Part shown: one piece after another, positions 8,408 to 18,004 of the stretch
How the letters are laid out: every line of letters starts with the position of its first letter
How positions within the stretch are numbered: position 1 is the first letter of the stretch
Assembly (NCBI GenBank): GCA_001603905.1
Contig: LVAE01000020.1
Location: forward strand, 1-58,129
Source of the DNA: Fibrobacterales bacterium Fibro_02
GTDB taxonomy: Bacteria; Fibrobacterota; Fibrobacteria; Fibrobacterales; Fibrobacteraceae
Reading direction: 5' to 3'
DNA length: 58,129 bases
The notes under the pieces: generated by a model
Database searches by the model: none
Seen by the model: only the letters and a program-made list of their open reading frames with translations
Told to the model about the DNA's origin: nothing
Program-made: the position numbers and the translations under genes

Positions 8408-9975
8408 TTGCTCTCCTCCTTCGCCTGCTTCTTCCACTCGTGGATATCCTTCAGCTTTTCGTCGCTGATGTGGTGCCTGTCGCGGAACTTGAAGTAGTCA
8501 TAGTGCATGCGGAGTGCCGCGCAGAAAAGGTCGCCCATGTAGGCGGCACCCCTGCGGGTAAAGTGGATGTGGTCTGTGAAACCGAGTGCGGGTTCCTTGT
8601 TGACCCACTTTATCATCGAACCGTTTCCACCCATGACGCGGTGCATGTCCCAGTAGGCGGCGCCATTATCAAGGGCCACCTCGCGGAGTGCCTTGATGGT
8701 CATGTTTAGCCCAGCGTAAGTTTGCCATTGCCCGTCTTTTTGGCGTGCCATATCGGCGGGGCCGATGAAAAGAATGTCTGCATCGGGATTCGCCTTTTGA
8801 ATGGCTTGAATCTGGCGGGTGATAATCTTCTTGGTCCATTCGATGTTGCCGGAATTCGTGCCCGGAACGAGGTTGCCGCCGTATTCCATGATGATGAGGC
8901 GGGCGTTCATTGCCTTGTAAGATTCCGCAAGAAGTTCTGAGTCAATGCGGTGGAAAATCGTGCCCGAGGATCCGCGCATGGCGACGTTGTCAACGGCGAC
9001 GCCGTAGGCGCCGTCTGCCGCAATGGCGTAGATTTCGGCGTTACCGGAAAGGTACATCTTGGCAATCGAGGTCGTGTCCTTGAGTTTCCAGGTGTAGACT
9101 TTCAGCTTGTTGAACGTTTCGACGATTGGTTCACCTGCGTCAACCACCTTGGTGGTGCGCTTTTCTTTCGGGTTGCCTTCTTCGTCTTCGCCGACGACTT
9201 CGACGAATGTCTGGTTCACGTTGAGCTTCGCCTTGAGGTGCGCGCCCTTGTTCATCAGAATCTTGACGGTGCTGTAGCCGCCTACGTGGCTGAAGGTATT
9301 CTTGCGTTCCTTGCGCTTCTGAATTGTAATCGCGGCTTCGCCTTCGAGTTTCGCGAACTGGGCGAGGGGGCCGTAGCGGCTGTGGTCCGCTTCTTCTTCC
9401 TTGGGGCCGAACAGGATGTAACGCGAAAGTGCTCCGGAATTGGAGTGGCTCGTCGTCATCGAGGGTACGGTCATAATCGGCGGCATCATGCCGGGGCCTG
9501 CTCCGCCGAATTCATCCTGCAAGTCTTCGCGGATGGTTGCGGAAATGCGGTCTTCTTCAAGCTGCGAGTCGCCGTAGTGTACGATGTGGACCACGTTCGA
9601 ATCGAGGCTCGCCAGTTCCAGATGCAAGAAGAAACGGTCGAACCAAGTCGGATCGTTGTTCGGCAGGTCGAAACGGGTCTTGCCCTTTCTAAAAAAGTCC
9701 TCGTAGAATTTGAGCGAGTCGCTGAAGGCCGCAAATTCCTTCCGCTTGGTCGCTTCCATCATTTCTCGGATGGCGTCTTCGGGGTCCGCCGCAGAAGAAT
9801 CCGCAAGCGAGTCCCCCGCAGCGGAGTTCTGCTTCTCGAAGATTTCGGTGAGCTTCGGGTAACGGAGCGTGTAATCTCCGACATGGATGCCGCCATCGGG
9901 GTAAATCAGGGCGATTAGCCCCAGTACGGCGAACAGGCTGATGATGGATAAGAGAACTTTTAAGGGGGACATCAT
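8404..9975 (-). CDS. Membrane-anchored SGNH/GDSL-fold protein, first of the acylation pair
   Basis: A 523-residue protein with one N-terminal membrane anchor (residues 5-25) and an extracytoplasmic SGNH domain. Block I is IVHYGDSQLEEDRISA (Ser137), followed by GGAGPG. IIMEYGGNLVPG stands where the Asn block is expected, and TDHIHFTRRGA gives Asp468 and His471. It resembles the next gene's product, suggesting an old duplication. The start overlaps the hisS stop as ATGA (a second ATG follows directly), so the two genes are translationally coupled. Likely role: transferring or editing acyl groups delivered by the MBOAT protein. Esterase versus transferase cannot be told from sequence. Confidence 0.83.
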   Translation of the reverse strand: MMSPLKVLLSIISLFAVLGLIALIYPDGGIHVGDYTLRYPKLTEIFEKQNSAAGDSLADSSAADPEDAIREMMEATKRKEFAAFSDSLKFYEDFFRKGKTRFDLPNNDPTWFDRFFLHLELASLDSNVVHIVHYGDSQLEEDRISATIREDLQDEFGGAGPGMMPPIMTVPSMTTSHSNSGALSRYILFGPKEEEADHSRYGPLAQFAKLEGEAAITIQKRKERKNTFSHVGGYSTVKILMNKGAHLKAKLNVNQTFVEVVGEDEEGNPKEKRTTKVVDAGEPIVETFNKLKVYTWKLKDTTSIAKMYLSGNAEIYAIAADGAYGVAVDNVAMRGSSGTIFHRIDSELLAESYKAMNARLIIMEYGGNLVPGTNSGNIEWTKKIITRQIQAIQKANPDADILFIGPADMARQKDGQWQTYAGLNMTIKALREVALDNGAAYWDMHRVMGGNGSMIKWVNKEPALGFTDHIHFTRRGAAYMGDLFCAALRMHYDYFKFRDRHHISDEKLKDIHEWKKQAKEESK

Positions 9976-11270
9976 AGACGGTCAATAATCGCTGCGACGT
10001 TTCCTACGAACATTTCGCCGGTGCGCATGTCCTTGTATTCGAATTCACCTTCGGCAGCCTTGGAACCGTCTACGTAGACGACAATCTTGGCACCCTGATA
10101 GTTGGCCTGGTCCAGCTGCTTACCCATCTTCATGGCGGCGAGCGGGTGTGCGACCGAGAACGGCTTGGCGTTCGTGTTACCTGCGGCGTTGCGGAACACC
10201 TGGGCGGTTTCGAAAACCTTTTTCATGTCGTTGGTAAAACTTGCAATGTAGAAGTCGACACTCTGTTTCGGGCTTGGAAGCAACTTGTGTTCGGCGAGGA
10301 GGTCTGCGAGCACCACGTCGCCCATACCAAAGCCCACGCCCGGGATGCGTTCGCCACCGAGCTTTTCGGTGAGGCTGTCGTAACGGCCGCCGCCAGCGAT
10401 AGCGCGCATGGATTTGCCCTTGTCAAAGACTTCGAACACGATGCCGGTGTAGTAGGCGAGGCCACGAACGATAGAGAGATCGAGGTTCACGCATTCGCCG
10501 TAACCTGCGGCAGTAAGGGTTGCGAACAGGTCTTCGATTTCCTGGAGAGCGGCAGTCGCATTTTCGCTATGCACCTTGGCCTTGACTTCTTCGATGCTCT
10601 TGCAGCTCATGAAGTCGTCAAGTTTTTTCACCTGGTCTTCGCTGAGACCCGCGTCGGCGAGTGCCTTGGCGAATGCTTCGGGGCCGATTTTTAAGCGGCG
10701 GTCAAGCACCGGGTAAACGAGGGAGGGATTCGGGGCGCCGATTTCTTCGAGGTAGGTGGCCAAAAGTTTACGGCTAGAAACGCCAATCGCAAATTCGCCG
10801 TCCTTGAGGCCGAACTTGCGGAGCATCGTAGCGATGGCAGCCATCAGGTCGGCTTCGGCGTAGATGCTTTCGGTACCGATGATGTCCATGTTCAGCTGGA
10901 AGAATTCGCGGAGACGGCCCTTCTGTGCCTTTTCGTAACGGAAAAGGCGCGGCATGCTGAACCACTTGAATGGCTTCTTGAGTTCGCGGGCCTTCTGGAT
11001 TACGAGGCGAGCAAGCGTCGGGGTCATTTCGGGGCGGAGCGCGATTTCGCGGTCGCCCTTGTCTTTAAAGTTGTAAAGCTGGCTTACGATTTCTTCGCCG
11101 GACTTGCCTGTATAAAGTTCCAGATGTTCAAACATCGGGCCTTCGTATTCTTCGTAGGCAAAAGATTCGGCGACACTACGCCAGGTGTCAAAAATGTAGT
11201 TCTGGATGCGCTCGGCTTCCGGGTAAAAATCGCGTGTGCCCTTGGGCAACTGAGGGATAGAAATACTCAT
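9972..11270 (-). CDS. hisS: Histidyl-tRNA synthetase
   Basis: Charges tRNA-His in the cytoplasm. The 432-residue class II synthetase shows KGTRDFYPEAERI at the N-terminus, RPEMTPTLARLV, motif 2 as FRYEKAQKGRLREFFQLNMDIIG, the histidine-A motif GLAYYTGIVFEVFD, and the ATP-site GGGRYDSL with GVGFGMGD. I prefer the ATG at 11270 (MSISIPQLPKG). It has no Shine-Dalgarno but lies 10 nt after a TAAATT -10-like box, so the transcript may be nearly leaderless; an ATG four codons upstream is also possible. It heads the operon hisS-SGNH-SGNH-MBOAT-methyltransferase, linked to the next gene by a 4-bp ATGA overlap. Confidence 0.96.
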   Translation of the reverse strand: MSISIPQLPKGTRDFYPEAERIQNYIFDTWRSVAESFAYEEYEGPMFEHLELYTGKSGEEIVSQLYNFKDKGDREIALRPEMTPTLARLVIQKARELKKPFKWFSMPRLFRYEKAQKGRLREFFQLNMDIIGTESIYAEADLMAAIATMLRKFGLKDGEFAIGVSSRKLLATYLEEIGAPNPSLVYPVLDRRLKIGPEAFAKALADAGLSEDQVKKLDDFMSCKSIEEVKAKVHSENATAALQEIEDLFATLTAAGYGECVNLDLSIVRGLAYYTGIVFEVFDKGKSMRAIAGGGRYDSLTEKLGGERIPGVGFGMGDVVLADLLAEHKLLPSPKQSVDFYIASFTNDMKKVFETAQVFRNAAGNTNAKPFSVAHPLAAMKMGKQLDQANYQGAKIVVYVDGSKAAEGEFEYKDMRTGEMFVGNVAAIIDRL

Positions 11271-11357
11271 AGTGGCACGCAATTTAGAAAATATTAGGGC
11301 TATCTATAGCAAACCTACTGCGATTCACGCCCTAAATTGTAGGCGGATTGAGGCTGT

Positions 11358-12476
11358 TTACCGAAAAATCTGCTTTAATTTGTCTGTAATCTCAGCCGCG
11401 TCCGTAAAGGCGCAGACGGGGAGGCTTATGACATGTTCTGAAGCCCATTCCGCATTCGGGCAGAGTTGCTTGTTCCCCCTCGAAAAGCAGGGTTGCTTGT
11501 GCAGCGGCATGGGGTAATGGATGCAGTGGGGTATTTCGGCTTGCTTCAGCTTGCCGATGAACGAATCGCGATTTTCTGCGAGTACGGTGTACTGGGCGTA
11601 GGTGCTCGTGTTGCCCGAGGCGATTTTCTGCAACAGAATCTTTTGTCCGTCGGGGGCGGTTCGGTTGTATTCCGTGAAAAAATGGTCATAATTCTGGGCG
11701 TTCTGCTGTCTGACGGGGAGTTCCTCGGCTAGGTGACCAAGCTTGACCCGGAGGACGGCTGCCTGCAAGGCGTCCAGTCGGCTGTTGATTCCGATGAGTT
11801 CATGGTGGTACCTGCCAGAGGATCCGTGGTTTGCGATCATGCACATCTTGTCGGCGAGGTCCTTGCGGGCGGTAAAGAGCGCTCCGCCGTCCCCGTAGCA
11901 ACCAAGAGGCTTGCTCGGGTAGAAACTCGTGATGGATATGTCGCCGAAGGTACAGGCCTTGCGGAGGTTTTCGGCGTCAAGGACGGTTGCGCCGAAGGCC
12001 TGGGCGGCATCTTCTATAATCCACAGACTGTGTTCGTCGGCGATTTTCCTCAAGTCCTTGAAGGGGGCGCATTGCCCGAAAAGGTCAACGGCGATGATTC
12101 CCTTGGTCTTCGGGCCAATCAGCGAACGGACGCTTTCGGGGGAAATCTGTAGGGTTTCGCGGTTGATGTCGGCGAATACCGGGGTCGCGCCTAGAAAGGC
12201 GACGCATTCGGCGGGGGCGATAAAGGTGAAATCGGGGACGATGACCTCGTCTTCCGGTTGCAGTCCGAGTGTCATCAGGGCAATCGTCAGGGCATCGGTT
12301 CCGCTGGCGCAGGTCTGTACGTGTCTTCCGTCGAGGTAGTCCGAAAGTTCCTTTTCCAGGGCGTCGACCTGGGGGCCTCCGATAAAACATCCGCTGTCCA
12401 GCACCGCCTGTTCGGCTTTTTCGAGTTCAAAACGGTATTTTTCGCGCTGTCCAGTGAGGTTTACGAAGGGAATCAT
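11358..12476 (-). CDS. DegT/DnrJ/EryC1/StrS family sugar aminotransferase
   Basis: A 372-residue PLP-dependent aminotransferase acting on nucleotide-linked keto-sugars. It starts IPFVNLTGQREKY and has CASGTDALTIAL (phosphate-binding loop), IIEDAAQAFGA and the PLP lysine in SFYPSKPLGCYGDGGA; HHELIGINSRLDALQAAVLRVKL is typical of the WbpE/WlbC branch that makes UDP-2,3-diacetamido sugars. The exact substrate is not fixed by sequence. GAAGG precedes the ATG at 12476. The gene is divergent from rpsT, and the shared 100-bp gap carries TAACTTTG boxes facing both ways. Its end lies 87 bp from the hisS start; co-transcription with hisS is possible but a TAAATT box lies between. Confidence 0.9.
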   Translation of the reverse strand: MIPFVNLTGQREKYRFELEKAEQAVLDSGCFIGGPQVDALEKELSDYLDGRHVQTCASGTDALTIALMTLGLQPEDEVIVPDFTFIAPAECVAFLGATPVFADINRETLQISPESVRSLIGPKTKGIIAVDLFGQCAPFKDLRKIADEHSLWIIEDAAQAFGATVLDAENLRKACTFGDISITSFYPSKPLGCYGDGGALFTARKDLADKMCMIANHGSSGRYHHELIGINSRLDALQAAVLRVKLGHLAEELPVRQQNAQNYDHFFTEYNRTAPDGQKILLQKIASGNTSTYAQYTVLAENRDSFIGKLKQAEIPHCIHYPMPLHKQPCFSRGNKQLCPNAEWASEHVISLPVCAFTDAAEITDKLKQIFR

Positions 12477-12578
12477 GCCTTCAAAGTTAGAATTTTTTGA
12501 CTACCCCTTGAAATCTTTGAATAATTTACTAACTTTGTGCCAACATTTTTAAGTAGGTTTTCACCCGGAGATAATAAG

Positions 12579-12839
12579 GTGCCTCAACACAAATCTTGCA
12601 AAAAGCGTCTGCGTCAGGCTGAAAAGGCCAACGCCATGAACCGTTCGACTCGTTCTGCTATCCGTACCGCTCTCAAGGCTGTGCGTACTGCTACCTCTAA
12701 GGAAGAAGCCCTCAAGGCTATGCCGGCTCTGTTCAGCATGCTTGACAAGGCTGCCGCCAAGGGTCGTGCCGGTTTCTGCGCTAACCGCGCCGCTAACTAC
12801 AAGGCTAAGGCCGCTAAGGTCGTCAACAGCCTCGCTTAA
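12579..12839 (+). CDS. rpsT: 30S ribosomal protein S20
   Basis: An 86-residue basic protein binding 16S rRNA in the small subunit. The sequence VPQHKSCKKRLRQAEKANAMN followed by an Ala/Lys-rich helical body is the S20 pattern, and the length is normal. I set the start at the GTG at 12579, with GGAG about 9 nt upstream; the in-frame ATG at 12537 would add 14 residues unlike S20 and lies almost on the -10 box. A TTGAAA (12507) / TAACTTTG pair (around 12530) forms the probable promoter. It is monocistronic, closed by a strong terminator. GTG start codons are common for S20 and weaken translation. Confidence 0.95.
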   Translation: MPQHKSCKKRLRQAEKANAMNRSTRSAIRTALKAVRTATSKEEALKAMPALFSMLDKAAAKGRAGFCANRAANYKAKAAKVVNSLA

Positions 12840-12877
12840 TTAGCGAACCTCGGCAATCTGCCGAAAAATTTGAATGG

Positions 12878-12915
12878 ACCGATACACTTAAGTGTGTCGG
12901 TTTGTTCGTGTTTTA
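12878..12915 (+). terminator. Intrinsic terminator of rpsT
   Basis: ACCGATACACTT directly abuts AAGTGTGTCGGT, giving a 12-bp stem with one G-T pair, followed by a T-rich tract TTTGTTCGTGTTTT. It lies about 40 bp after the rpsT stop. Confidence 0.85.
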
Positions 12916-12967
12916 TAAGGTTTGTCCTTTGCCGGCTAGGTTGGAATAGCTAGCATGAAAAAGGGAC

Positions 12968-13000
12968 TTGCCTTGAACCTAAAAGGTTTGTATTTTAGGT
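12968..13000 (+). promoter_or_regulatory. Promoter of the SDR gene with a palindrome around the -10
   Basis: TTGCCT (12968-12973), a 17-bp spacer and TATTTT (12991-12996) form a sigma70-like promoter. The inverted repeat ACCTAAAA (12978-12985) / TTTTAGGT (12993-13000) straddles the -10 box, in the place of a repressor operator. That regulatory role is inference. Confidence 0.5.
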
Positions 13001-13014
13001 ACAAAGAGGTTGTT

Positions 13015-13935
13015 ATGCGTGTTTTCGTTACAGGTGGTACCGGTTTTATTGGTCACTATGTCGTCAAGGCCGTTCTGGAGAAAGGTCATGAGGTCGTTAT
13101 TGCCACGAGGCATCCGAACAAGGTGCCGACACTCAAGGCGATGCCCAACGTATCCTTTGTAGAATGTGCACTGACGGATTTTGAAGCGATGGCCGAAGGC
13201 CTGCAAGGTTGTGACGCCTGTATCCACATTGCTCTCGGCTGGGGCGATACCCCGAGTGCCATGATGATGAACGACACGCGTGCGACGGTCATGCTGCTCG
13301 AAAGTGCGGCAAGGGCTGGTTGCAAGAAGTTTATTTACACGAGCAGTACCGCTGCCATGGGACGTATGCGTCCTACGATGCGCGAAATCACGAGCAACTT
13401 GCCGATGGATCTTTATGGTGCTACCAAGGCCGCGGGTGAAGCTTTTGTCCTCGGCTTTACGCACGGTTACGGGACGCAGTTCCCCGAAGTCAAAATGACC
13501 CGCAACATTATCCGCCCCGGTTATACGTTCGGTAACCCTGCCTGGCCCGATGGCTGTAGCCAGCCGGACCGCCGTTTCTTTGCCATGGCTCAGGCCGTCA
13601 AGGAAAACAAGGATATCAATGTCATCAAGAATGACGGAACACAGTTCATTCACGCAAGTCAGCAGGCGCAGCTGTACTTGAACCTGCTTGAATCCGACAA
13701 GAACGAAGAAATCTTCCTCGGCCTCGGAGAAGTATGGATCAGCTGGAAGGAAATCGCCGAAATGATGATTTCCATGAAGCCCGGCTGCAAGTCGAAGATT
13801 GTCGAAACAGATCTGGGCTGGGGCGATGAACCGATGCTTTTCGATGTCAGCAAAATCAAGGACCAGTTCGGACTGGCCTTCGACGCGCACGACTACATGC
13901 TGGATCACGTTAAGTGGACTTATAACCAGATCTAG
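13015..13935 (+). CDS. NAD(P)-dependent epimerase/dehydratase (extended SDR)
   Basis: A 306-residue cytoplasmic oxidoreductase of the extended short-chain dehydrogenase type. The N-terminus MRVFVTGGTGFIGHYVV is the dinucleotide-binding GxxGxxG motif; YTSSTAAMG and DLYGATKAAGE supply the Ser and the Tyr-x3-Lys of the active site. Substrate unknown; relatives act on nucleotide sugars or on small aldehydes and flavonoid-like carbonyls. The start at 13015 has AGAGG upstream; an ATG 60 bp earlier is in frame but would place the promoter inside the gene. It stands alone between rpsT and a bidirectional terminator shared with purF. Confidence 0.88.
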   Translation: MRVFVTGGTGFIGHYVVKAVLEKGHEVVIATRHPNKVPTLKAMPNVSFVECALTDFEAMAEGLQGCDACIHIALGWGDTPSAMMMNDTRATVMLLESAARAGCKKFIYTSSTAAMGRMRPTMREITSNLPMDLYGATKAAGEAFVLGFTHGYGTQFPEVKMTRNIIRPGYTFGNPAWPDGCSQPDRRFFAMAQAVKENKDINVIKNDGTQFIHASQQAQLYLNLLESDKNEEIFLGLGEVWISWKEIAEMMISMKPGCKSKIVETDLGWGDEPMLFDVSKIKDQFGLAFDAHDYMLDHVKWTYNQI

Positions 13936-13955
13936 TCTGAAGTGGAATTATAAAG

Positions 13956-13990
13956 AAGGCGAGAGAATCAATCTCTCGCCTTTAATTTTT
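13956..13990. terminator. Bidirectional terminator between the SDR gene and purF
   Basis: AAGGCGAGAGA (13956-13966) pairs with TCTCTCGCCTT (13972-13982) around a 5-nt loop. A T tract follows on the plus strand, and the same hairpin serves purF on the minus strand. Confidence 0.88.
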
Positions 13991-14002
13991 ACCTGAAAAA
14001 GA

Positions 14003-15388
14003 TTAGCCGCATCTCGTTTTGCTGGAATCGCTGCCGATGTAGTCGGGGTAATCGTTGTCGAAACAGGCGGCGCAGTAGTTTTCGCCTTCGCCGGTACATT
14101 CCTTCATGCCTTCGACGCTTAAGTAGCCGAGGCTTTCGACGCCGAGCATCTTGGCAATTTCGTCGGGCGTCATGGAGCTTGCGGCGAGTTCGCCTTGGCT
14201 CGGGAAGTCCATGCCGAAGAAGCAGGGGTGTGCGACCGGAGGAGATGCGATGCGGATATGCACTTCGAGGGCGCCCGCGTCACGGAGCATTCTCGAAAGA
14301 ATCTTGAGGGTCGTGCCGCGTACAATGGAATCTTCAACGACACAGACGCGCTTGTTCTTGAGAACCCCCTCGATGGGGTTGAACTTGAGCTTGACCTTCT
14401 GCTCGCGAACGTTTTGCGTAGGGTCGATGAAGGTGCGGCCCACGTAGTGGTTACGGAGCAGGCCGATTTCGAAACGGATGCCGCTTGCCTGTGAATAACC
14501 CAACGCTGCGGTGGTCGCGCTGTCAGGTACAGAAATGACGATGTCGGCATCGACAGGGCATTCCTTGGCGAGCTGCTTGCCCATCTTGCGGCGGATCTTG
14601 TCGCAACTTTGCTCGAATATCTTGGAATCGGGGCGGCTGAAGTAGATGTATTCGAAAATGCAGTGGGCGAGGCGGTCTTTGTGCGTAAAGCGTTCCGAAT
14701 GGAGCCCGTTCTTTGTAATCGTCAGGAATTCACCGGGCTGGATGTCGCGAACGTAGTTTGCACCGAGCAGGTCGAAGGCACATGTTTCGCTGGCAACGCA
14801 CCAGGCCTTGCCCATGCGGGCAAGCGATAGCGGGCGGAAACCGAAGCCGTCGCGGGCCACGTACATGGAATCCTTGCTGATAAAGACGAGGCAGAAACTA
14901 CCGGTAAATTTTGCAATAGCCTTCTTAATGGCTTCACCCAGGTCATCGGCCTGGGTGCGTGCTATTTCGTGTAGAAGAATTTCGGAATCGGAGGTGGTCT
15001 GGAAAATGTGTCCGTCGGCTTCCATTTCGGCGCGGAGCTCGGCGGCGTTCGTGATGTTGCCGTTGTGGGCGACTGCAATCTGGCCCCATTTGCAACTTAC
15101 GAGAATCGGTTGTGCGTTGGCGAGAGTGGAGGCGCCGGTGGTGCTGTAACGCACGTGTCCGATGCCTGCAAAACCGTCGAATTCGTCGATATTGTGTTCG
15201 CGAAGCAGGGTCGATACAAGTCCCATGGATTTGCGGACGCGGATCTTTTCCCCATCGGTGACTGCGAATCCGGCGCTTTCCTGACCGCGGTGCTGCAGGG
15301 CGTAAAGCCCCATGGTAATATTCCTTACGACGGTATCGCCATTATAGATGCCGATGACGCCGCATTCTTCGTGCAATTCGTCGAGCAT
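14003..15388 (-). CDS. purF: Amidophosphoribosyltransferase
   Basis: Catalyses the first committed step of purine synthesis, PRPP plus glutamine to phosphoribosylamine. The 461-residue precursor starts MLDELHEE before CGVIGIYNGD, so Cys9 becomes the N-terminal nucleophile after propeptide removal, as in the Bacillus-type enzyme. The PRPP loop is VCVVEDSIVRGTTL, and the C-terminal ENYCAACFDNDYPDYIG resembles the iron-sulfur ligand region of that type. Other purine genes are not adjacent; the AICAR transformylase lies 14 kb away. A TATATTTG box (about 15470) upstream on the minus strand is the probable -10, giving an 80-nt leader. It ends at the terminator shared with the SDR gene. Confidence 0.96.
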   Translation of the reverse strand: MLDELHEECGVIGIYNGDTVVRNITMGLYALQHRGQESAGFAVTDGEKIRVRKSMGLVSTLLREHNIDEFDGFAGIGHVRYSTTGASTLANAQPILVSCKWGQIAVAHNGNITNAAELRAEMEADGHIFQTTSDSEILLHEIARTQADDLGEAIKKAIAKFTGSFCLVFISKDSMYVARDGFGFRPLSLARMGKAWCVASETCAFDLLGANYVRDIQPGEFLTITKNGLHSERFTHKDRLAHCIFEYIYFSRPDSKIFEQSCDKIRRKMGKQLAKECPVDADIVISVPDSATTAALGYSQASGIRFEIGLLRNHYVGRTFIDPTQNVREQKVKLKFNPIEGVLKNKRVCVVEDSIVRGTTLKILSRMLRDAGALEVHIRIASPPVAHPCFFGMDFPSQGELAASSMTPDEIAKMLGVESLGYLSVEGMKECTGEGENYCAACFDNDYPDYIGSDSSKTRCG

Positions 15389-15564
15389 AACGCCTCTCTG
15401 GAATGTGTGCTTTCCTTACCTCGATGGTCATTGCCCACCCGTACGGGTGCAAGCGGGAAAGCGGACAAGGCAAATATAAAAAGGACTTTATTGGTTGGAT
15501 AGGTCAAAAAAGCTGTCAAAAAAAATTTTTTTTAAGCCTTTTCGCCGAGTTTAACATAATATGA

Positions 15565-15595
15565 AAAAGATTTTCGCGAATCGCGAAAATCTTTT
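15565..15595 (-). terminator. Intrinsic terminator of aconitase
   Basis: AAAAGATTTTCGCGA (15565-15579) and TCGCGAAAATCTTTT (15581-15595) form a perfect 15-bp palindrome with one central base, just past the acn stop. The stem itself ends in a run of T on each strand. Confidence 0.8.
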
Positions 15596-15630
15596 ACATG
15601 AGGTGTAAATCGAAAAATTTTTCGATAAAC

Positions 15631-17904
15631 TTATTTGTTGTTCGCGCGGATGAGGTTGAGGGCGGAACCCGCCTTGAACCATGCCCACTGCTGTTCGTTG
15701 TAGGTGTGGCTGAGGGCGATGTTATCGACGGAGCCATCCTTGTGGTGGGCGACGAGCGTGAACTCGGAACCCGGAGCGAACTTGGTGAGACCGACGATGT
15801 CGAACACGTCCTGTTCCTGGATCTTGTCGTAGTCGGCGGCGTTCTTGAAGGTGAGGGCGAGCATGCCCTGCTTCTTGAGGTTCGTCTCGTGGATGCGGGC
15901 GAAGCTCTTCACGATCACGGCCTTCACGCCGAGGAAGCGCGGTTCCATAGCGGCGTGTTCGCGGCTGGAACCTTCACCATAGTTTTCGTCACCGATGACG
16001 ATGGAGCCCGTGCCCTTGGCCTTGTAAATCTTGGCAAGTTCGGGGACTTCCTTGTATTCACCGCACTGGCAGAGAACCTTGTTCGTTTCGCCGTTGAAGG
16101 CGTTCACGGCGCCGATGAGCATGTTGTTCGAAATGTTTTCGAGGTGACCGCGGTAGTTGAGCCACGGACCGGCCATGGAGATATGGTCGGTGGTGCACTT
16201 GCCCTTCGCCTTGATGAGGAGCGGGGCGCCCACGATGTCCTTGCCGTCCCAAGCGGCGAACGGGGCGAGAGCCTGGAGGCGCTTGCTTTCCGGGTTGATG
16301 GACACGGTAATCTTGGAACCGTCTTCTGCCGGAGCCTGGTAGCCGGCGTCCTTGACTTCGAAGCCCTTCGGCGGAAGTTCGCACTGTTCCGGCGGGTCGA
16401 GCTTCACGGCCTTGCCCTCATTGTTTACGAGGGTGTCGGTCATGGGGTTGAAGCGGATGTCGCCGCTGAGAGCTGCAATCACGGCCATGAGCGGGCTAGC
16501 CACAAAGGCGTGCGTGTTCGGGTTACCGTCGGCGCGCTTTGCGAAGTTGCGGTTAAAGCTGTGGACGATGGTGTTGAGTTCCTTCTTGTCGGCACCGGCA
16601 CGGTCCCAACGGCCAATGCAAGGACCGCAAGCGTTCGTCATGATCGTTGCACCGAACTGCTTGAACAAGTCGATGAGGCCATCGCGTTCGGCAGTGTAGC
16701 GAACTTGTTCGGAACCCGGGTTGATGAGGAGCGGGCACTTCGGGGAAAGACCCTTCGCGAGGGCCTGCTTGATCATGTTGGCAGCCATGAAGAGGTCTTC
16801 GTAGCTAGAGTTCGTGCAAGAACCAATGAGGGCTGCGCTTACGACCGGCGTAGATTCCGGCTTGGTTTCGGTGGCCTTGAGGCTTTCTGCCATGTCGGTC
16901 ACGGCGTAGGCGCGGTCCGGACTGAACGGGCCGTTGTAATGCGGGATGAGCGTGTTGAGGTCGATTTCCACAACACGGTCAAAATACTTTTCCGGATTTG
17001 CTTCGACTTCCGGGTCGGCCTTGAGGTGTTCTGCAATCTTGTCGGCAGCGGCGGCCACGTCGGCACGGCCAGTTACCTTGAGGTAGCGGCTCATGGAATC
17101 GTCGTAGCTGAAGGTGGAGCATGTAGCGCCCACTTCGGCACCCATGTTCGCAATCGTCGCCTTGCCGGTAGCGGAGAGGCTGCGTGCGCCTTCGCCGAAG
17201 TATTCAATAATGGCGTTGGTGCCACCCTTAACGGTGAGGATGCCTGCGAGCTTGAGGATGATGTCTTTGGCGGTTGCGAAACCCTGGAGCTTGCCGGTAA
17301 GCTTCACGCCGATCATCTTCGGGTACTTGAGTTCCCACGGGAGGCCGACCATGGCGTCCACGGCGTCTGCACCGCCCACGCCAATCGCGAGCATGCCGAG
17401 GCCGCCAGCATTCACGGTGTGGGAGTCGGTACCGATCATCATGCCGCCCGGGAAGGCGTAGTTTTCGAGCACCACCTGGTGGATGATGCCTGCACCCGGG
17501 AGCCAGCAGTCAATGCCGTACTTGGCAGACACGGACTGGAGGAAATCGTAAACTTCCTTGCTTTCTTCCTTGGCGCGGGGGAGGTCCTTTTCGACACCTT
17601 CGCGAGCGATAATCAGGTGGTCGCAGTGCACGGAACTCGGCACTGCCACGCGGGCCTTACCGGCGGTGGTGAACTGCAAAAGGGCCATCTGGGCGGTAGC
17701 GTCCTGCATGGCCACGCGGTCGGGGTGGAATTCGGCAAAATCCTTGCCGCGTTCATAGGTCCTGTTCTCGGCGCCATCGATCAGGTGGCTGTAGATAATC
17801 TTTTCGGCGAGGGTGAGCGGACGGCCCAGCTGCTTGCGGGCAGCTTCAACGCGGGCAGGAATGCGGGCATAGACGCCCTGGATCATGTCGAAATTGAAAA
17901 GCAT
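15631..17904 (-). CDS. acn: Aconitate hydratase (mitochondrial-like type)
   Basis: Interconverts citrate and isocitrate in the TCA cycle using a [4Fe-4S] cluster. The protein is 757 residues from ATG 17904 ([20 protein letters not shown]); the reading frame is open 20 codons further but the extension is not enzyme-like, and GAAGAGAC precedes this ATG. Cluster and substrate motifs are [34 protein letters not shown] and [13 protein letters not shown]; the swivel domain is marked by [15 protein letters not shown]. Length and motif spacing fit the mitochondrial-like aconitase family rather than AcnB. The 5' side holds a long structured leader (18005-18116); the 3' side has a strong terminator. 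Confidence 0.95.
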   Translation of the reverse strand: MLFNFDMIQGVYARIPARVEAARKQLGRPLTLAEKIIYSHLIDGAENRTYERGKDFAEFHPDRVAMQDATAQMALLQFTTAGKARVAVPSSVHCDHLIIAREGVEKDLPRAKEESKEVYDFLQSVSAKYGIDCWLPGAGIIHQVVLENYAFPGGMMIGTDSHTVNAGGLGMLAIGVGGADAVDAMVGLPWELKYPKMIGVKLTGKLQGFATAKDIILKLAGILTVKGGTNAIIEYFGEGARSLSATGKATIANMGAEVGATCSTFSYDDSMSRYLKVTGRADVAAAADKIAEHLKADPEVEANPEKYFDRVVEIDLNTLIPHYNGPFSPDRAYAVTDMAESLKATETKPESTPVVSAALIGSCTNSSYEDLFMAANMIKQALAKGLSPKCPLLINPGSEQVRYTAERDGLIDLFKQFGATIMTNACGPCIGRWDRAGADKKELNTIVHSFNRNFAKRADGNPNTHAFVASPLMAVIAALSGDIRFNPMTDTLVNNEGKAVKLDPPEQCELPPKGFEVKDAGYQAPAEDGSKITVSINPESKRLQALAPFAAWDGKDIVGAPLLIKAKGKCTTDHISMAGPWLNYRGHLENISNNMLIGAVNAFNGETNKVLCQCGEYKEVPELAKIYKAKGTGSIVIGDENYGEGSSREHAAMEPRFLGVKAVIVKSFARIHETNLKKQGMLALTFKNAADYDKIQEQDVFDIVGLTKFAPGSEFTLVAHHKDGSVDNIALSHTYNEQQWAWFKAGSALNLIRANNK

Positions 17905-18004
17905 AGTCTCTTCGGGTTTTAGGTTGAATTTTCGGGCGTAAAGATAGAAAAAAGTCCACACCATTTAGGTGCGGACTTATCTTGAATTGTCACGAACGGT
18001 CTTG

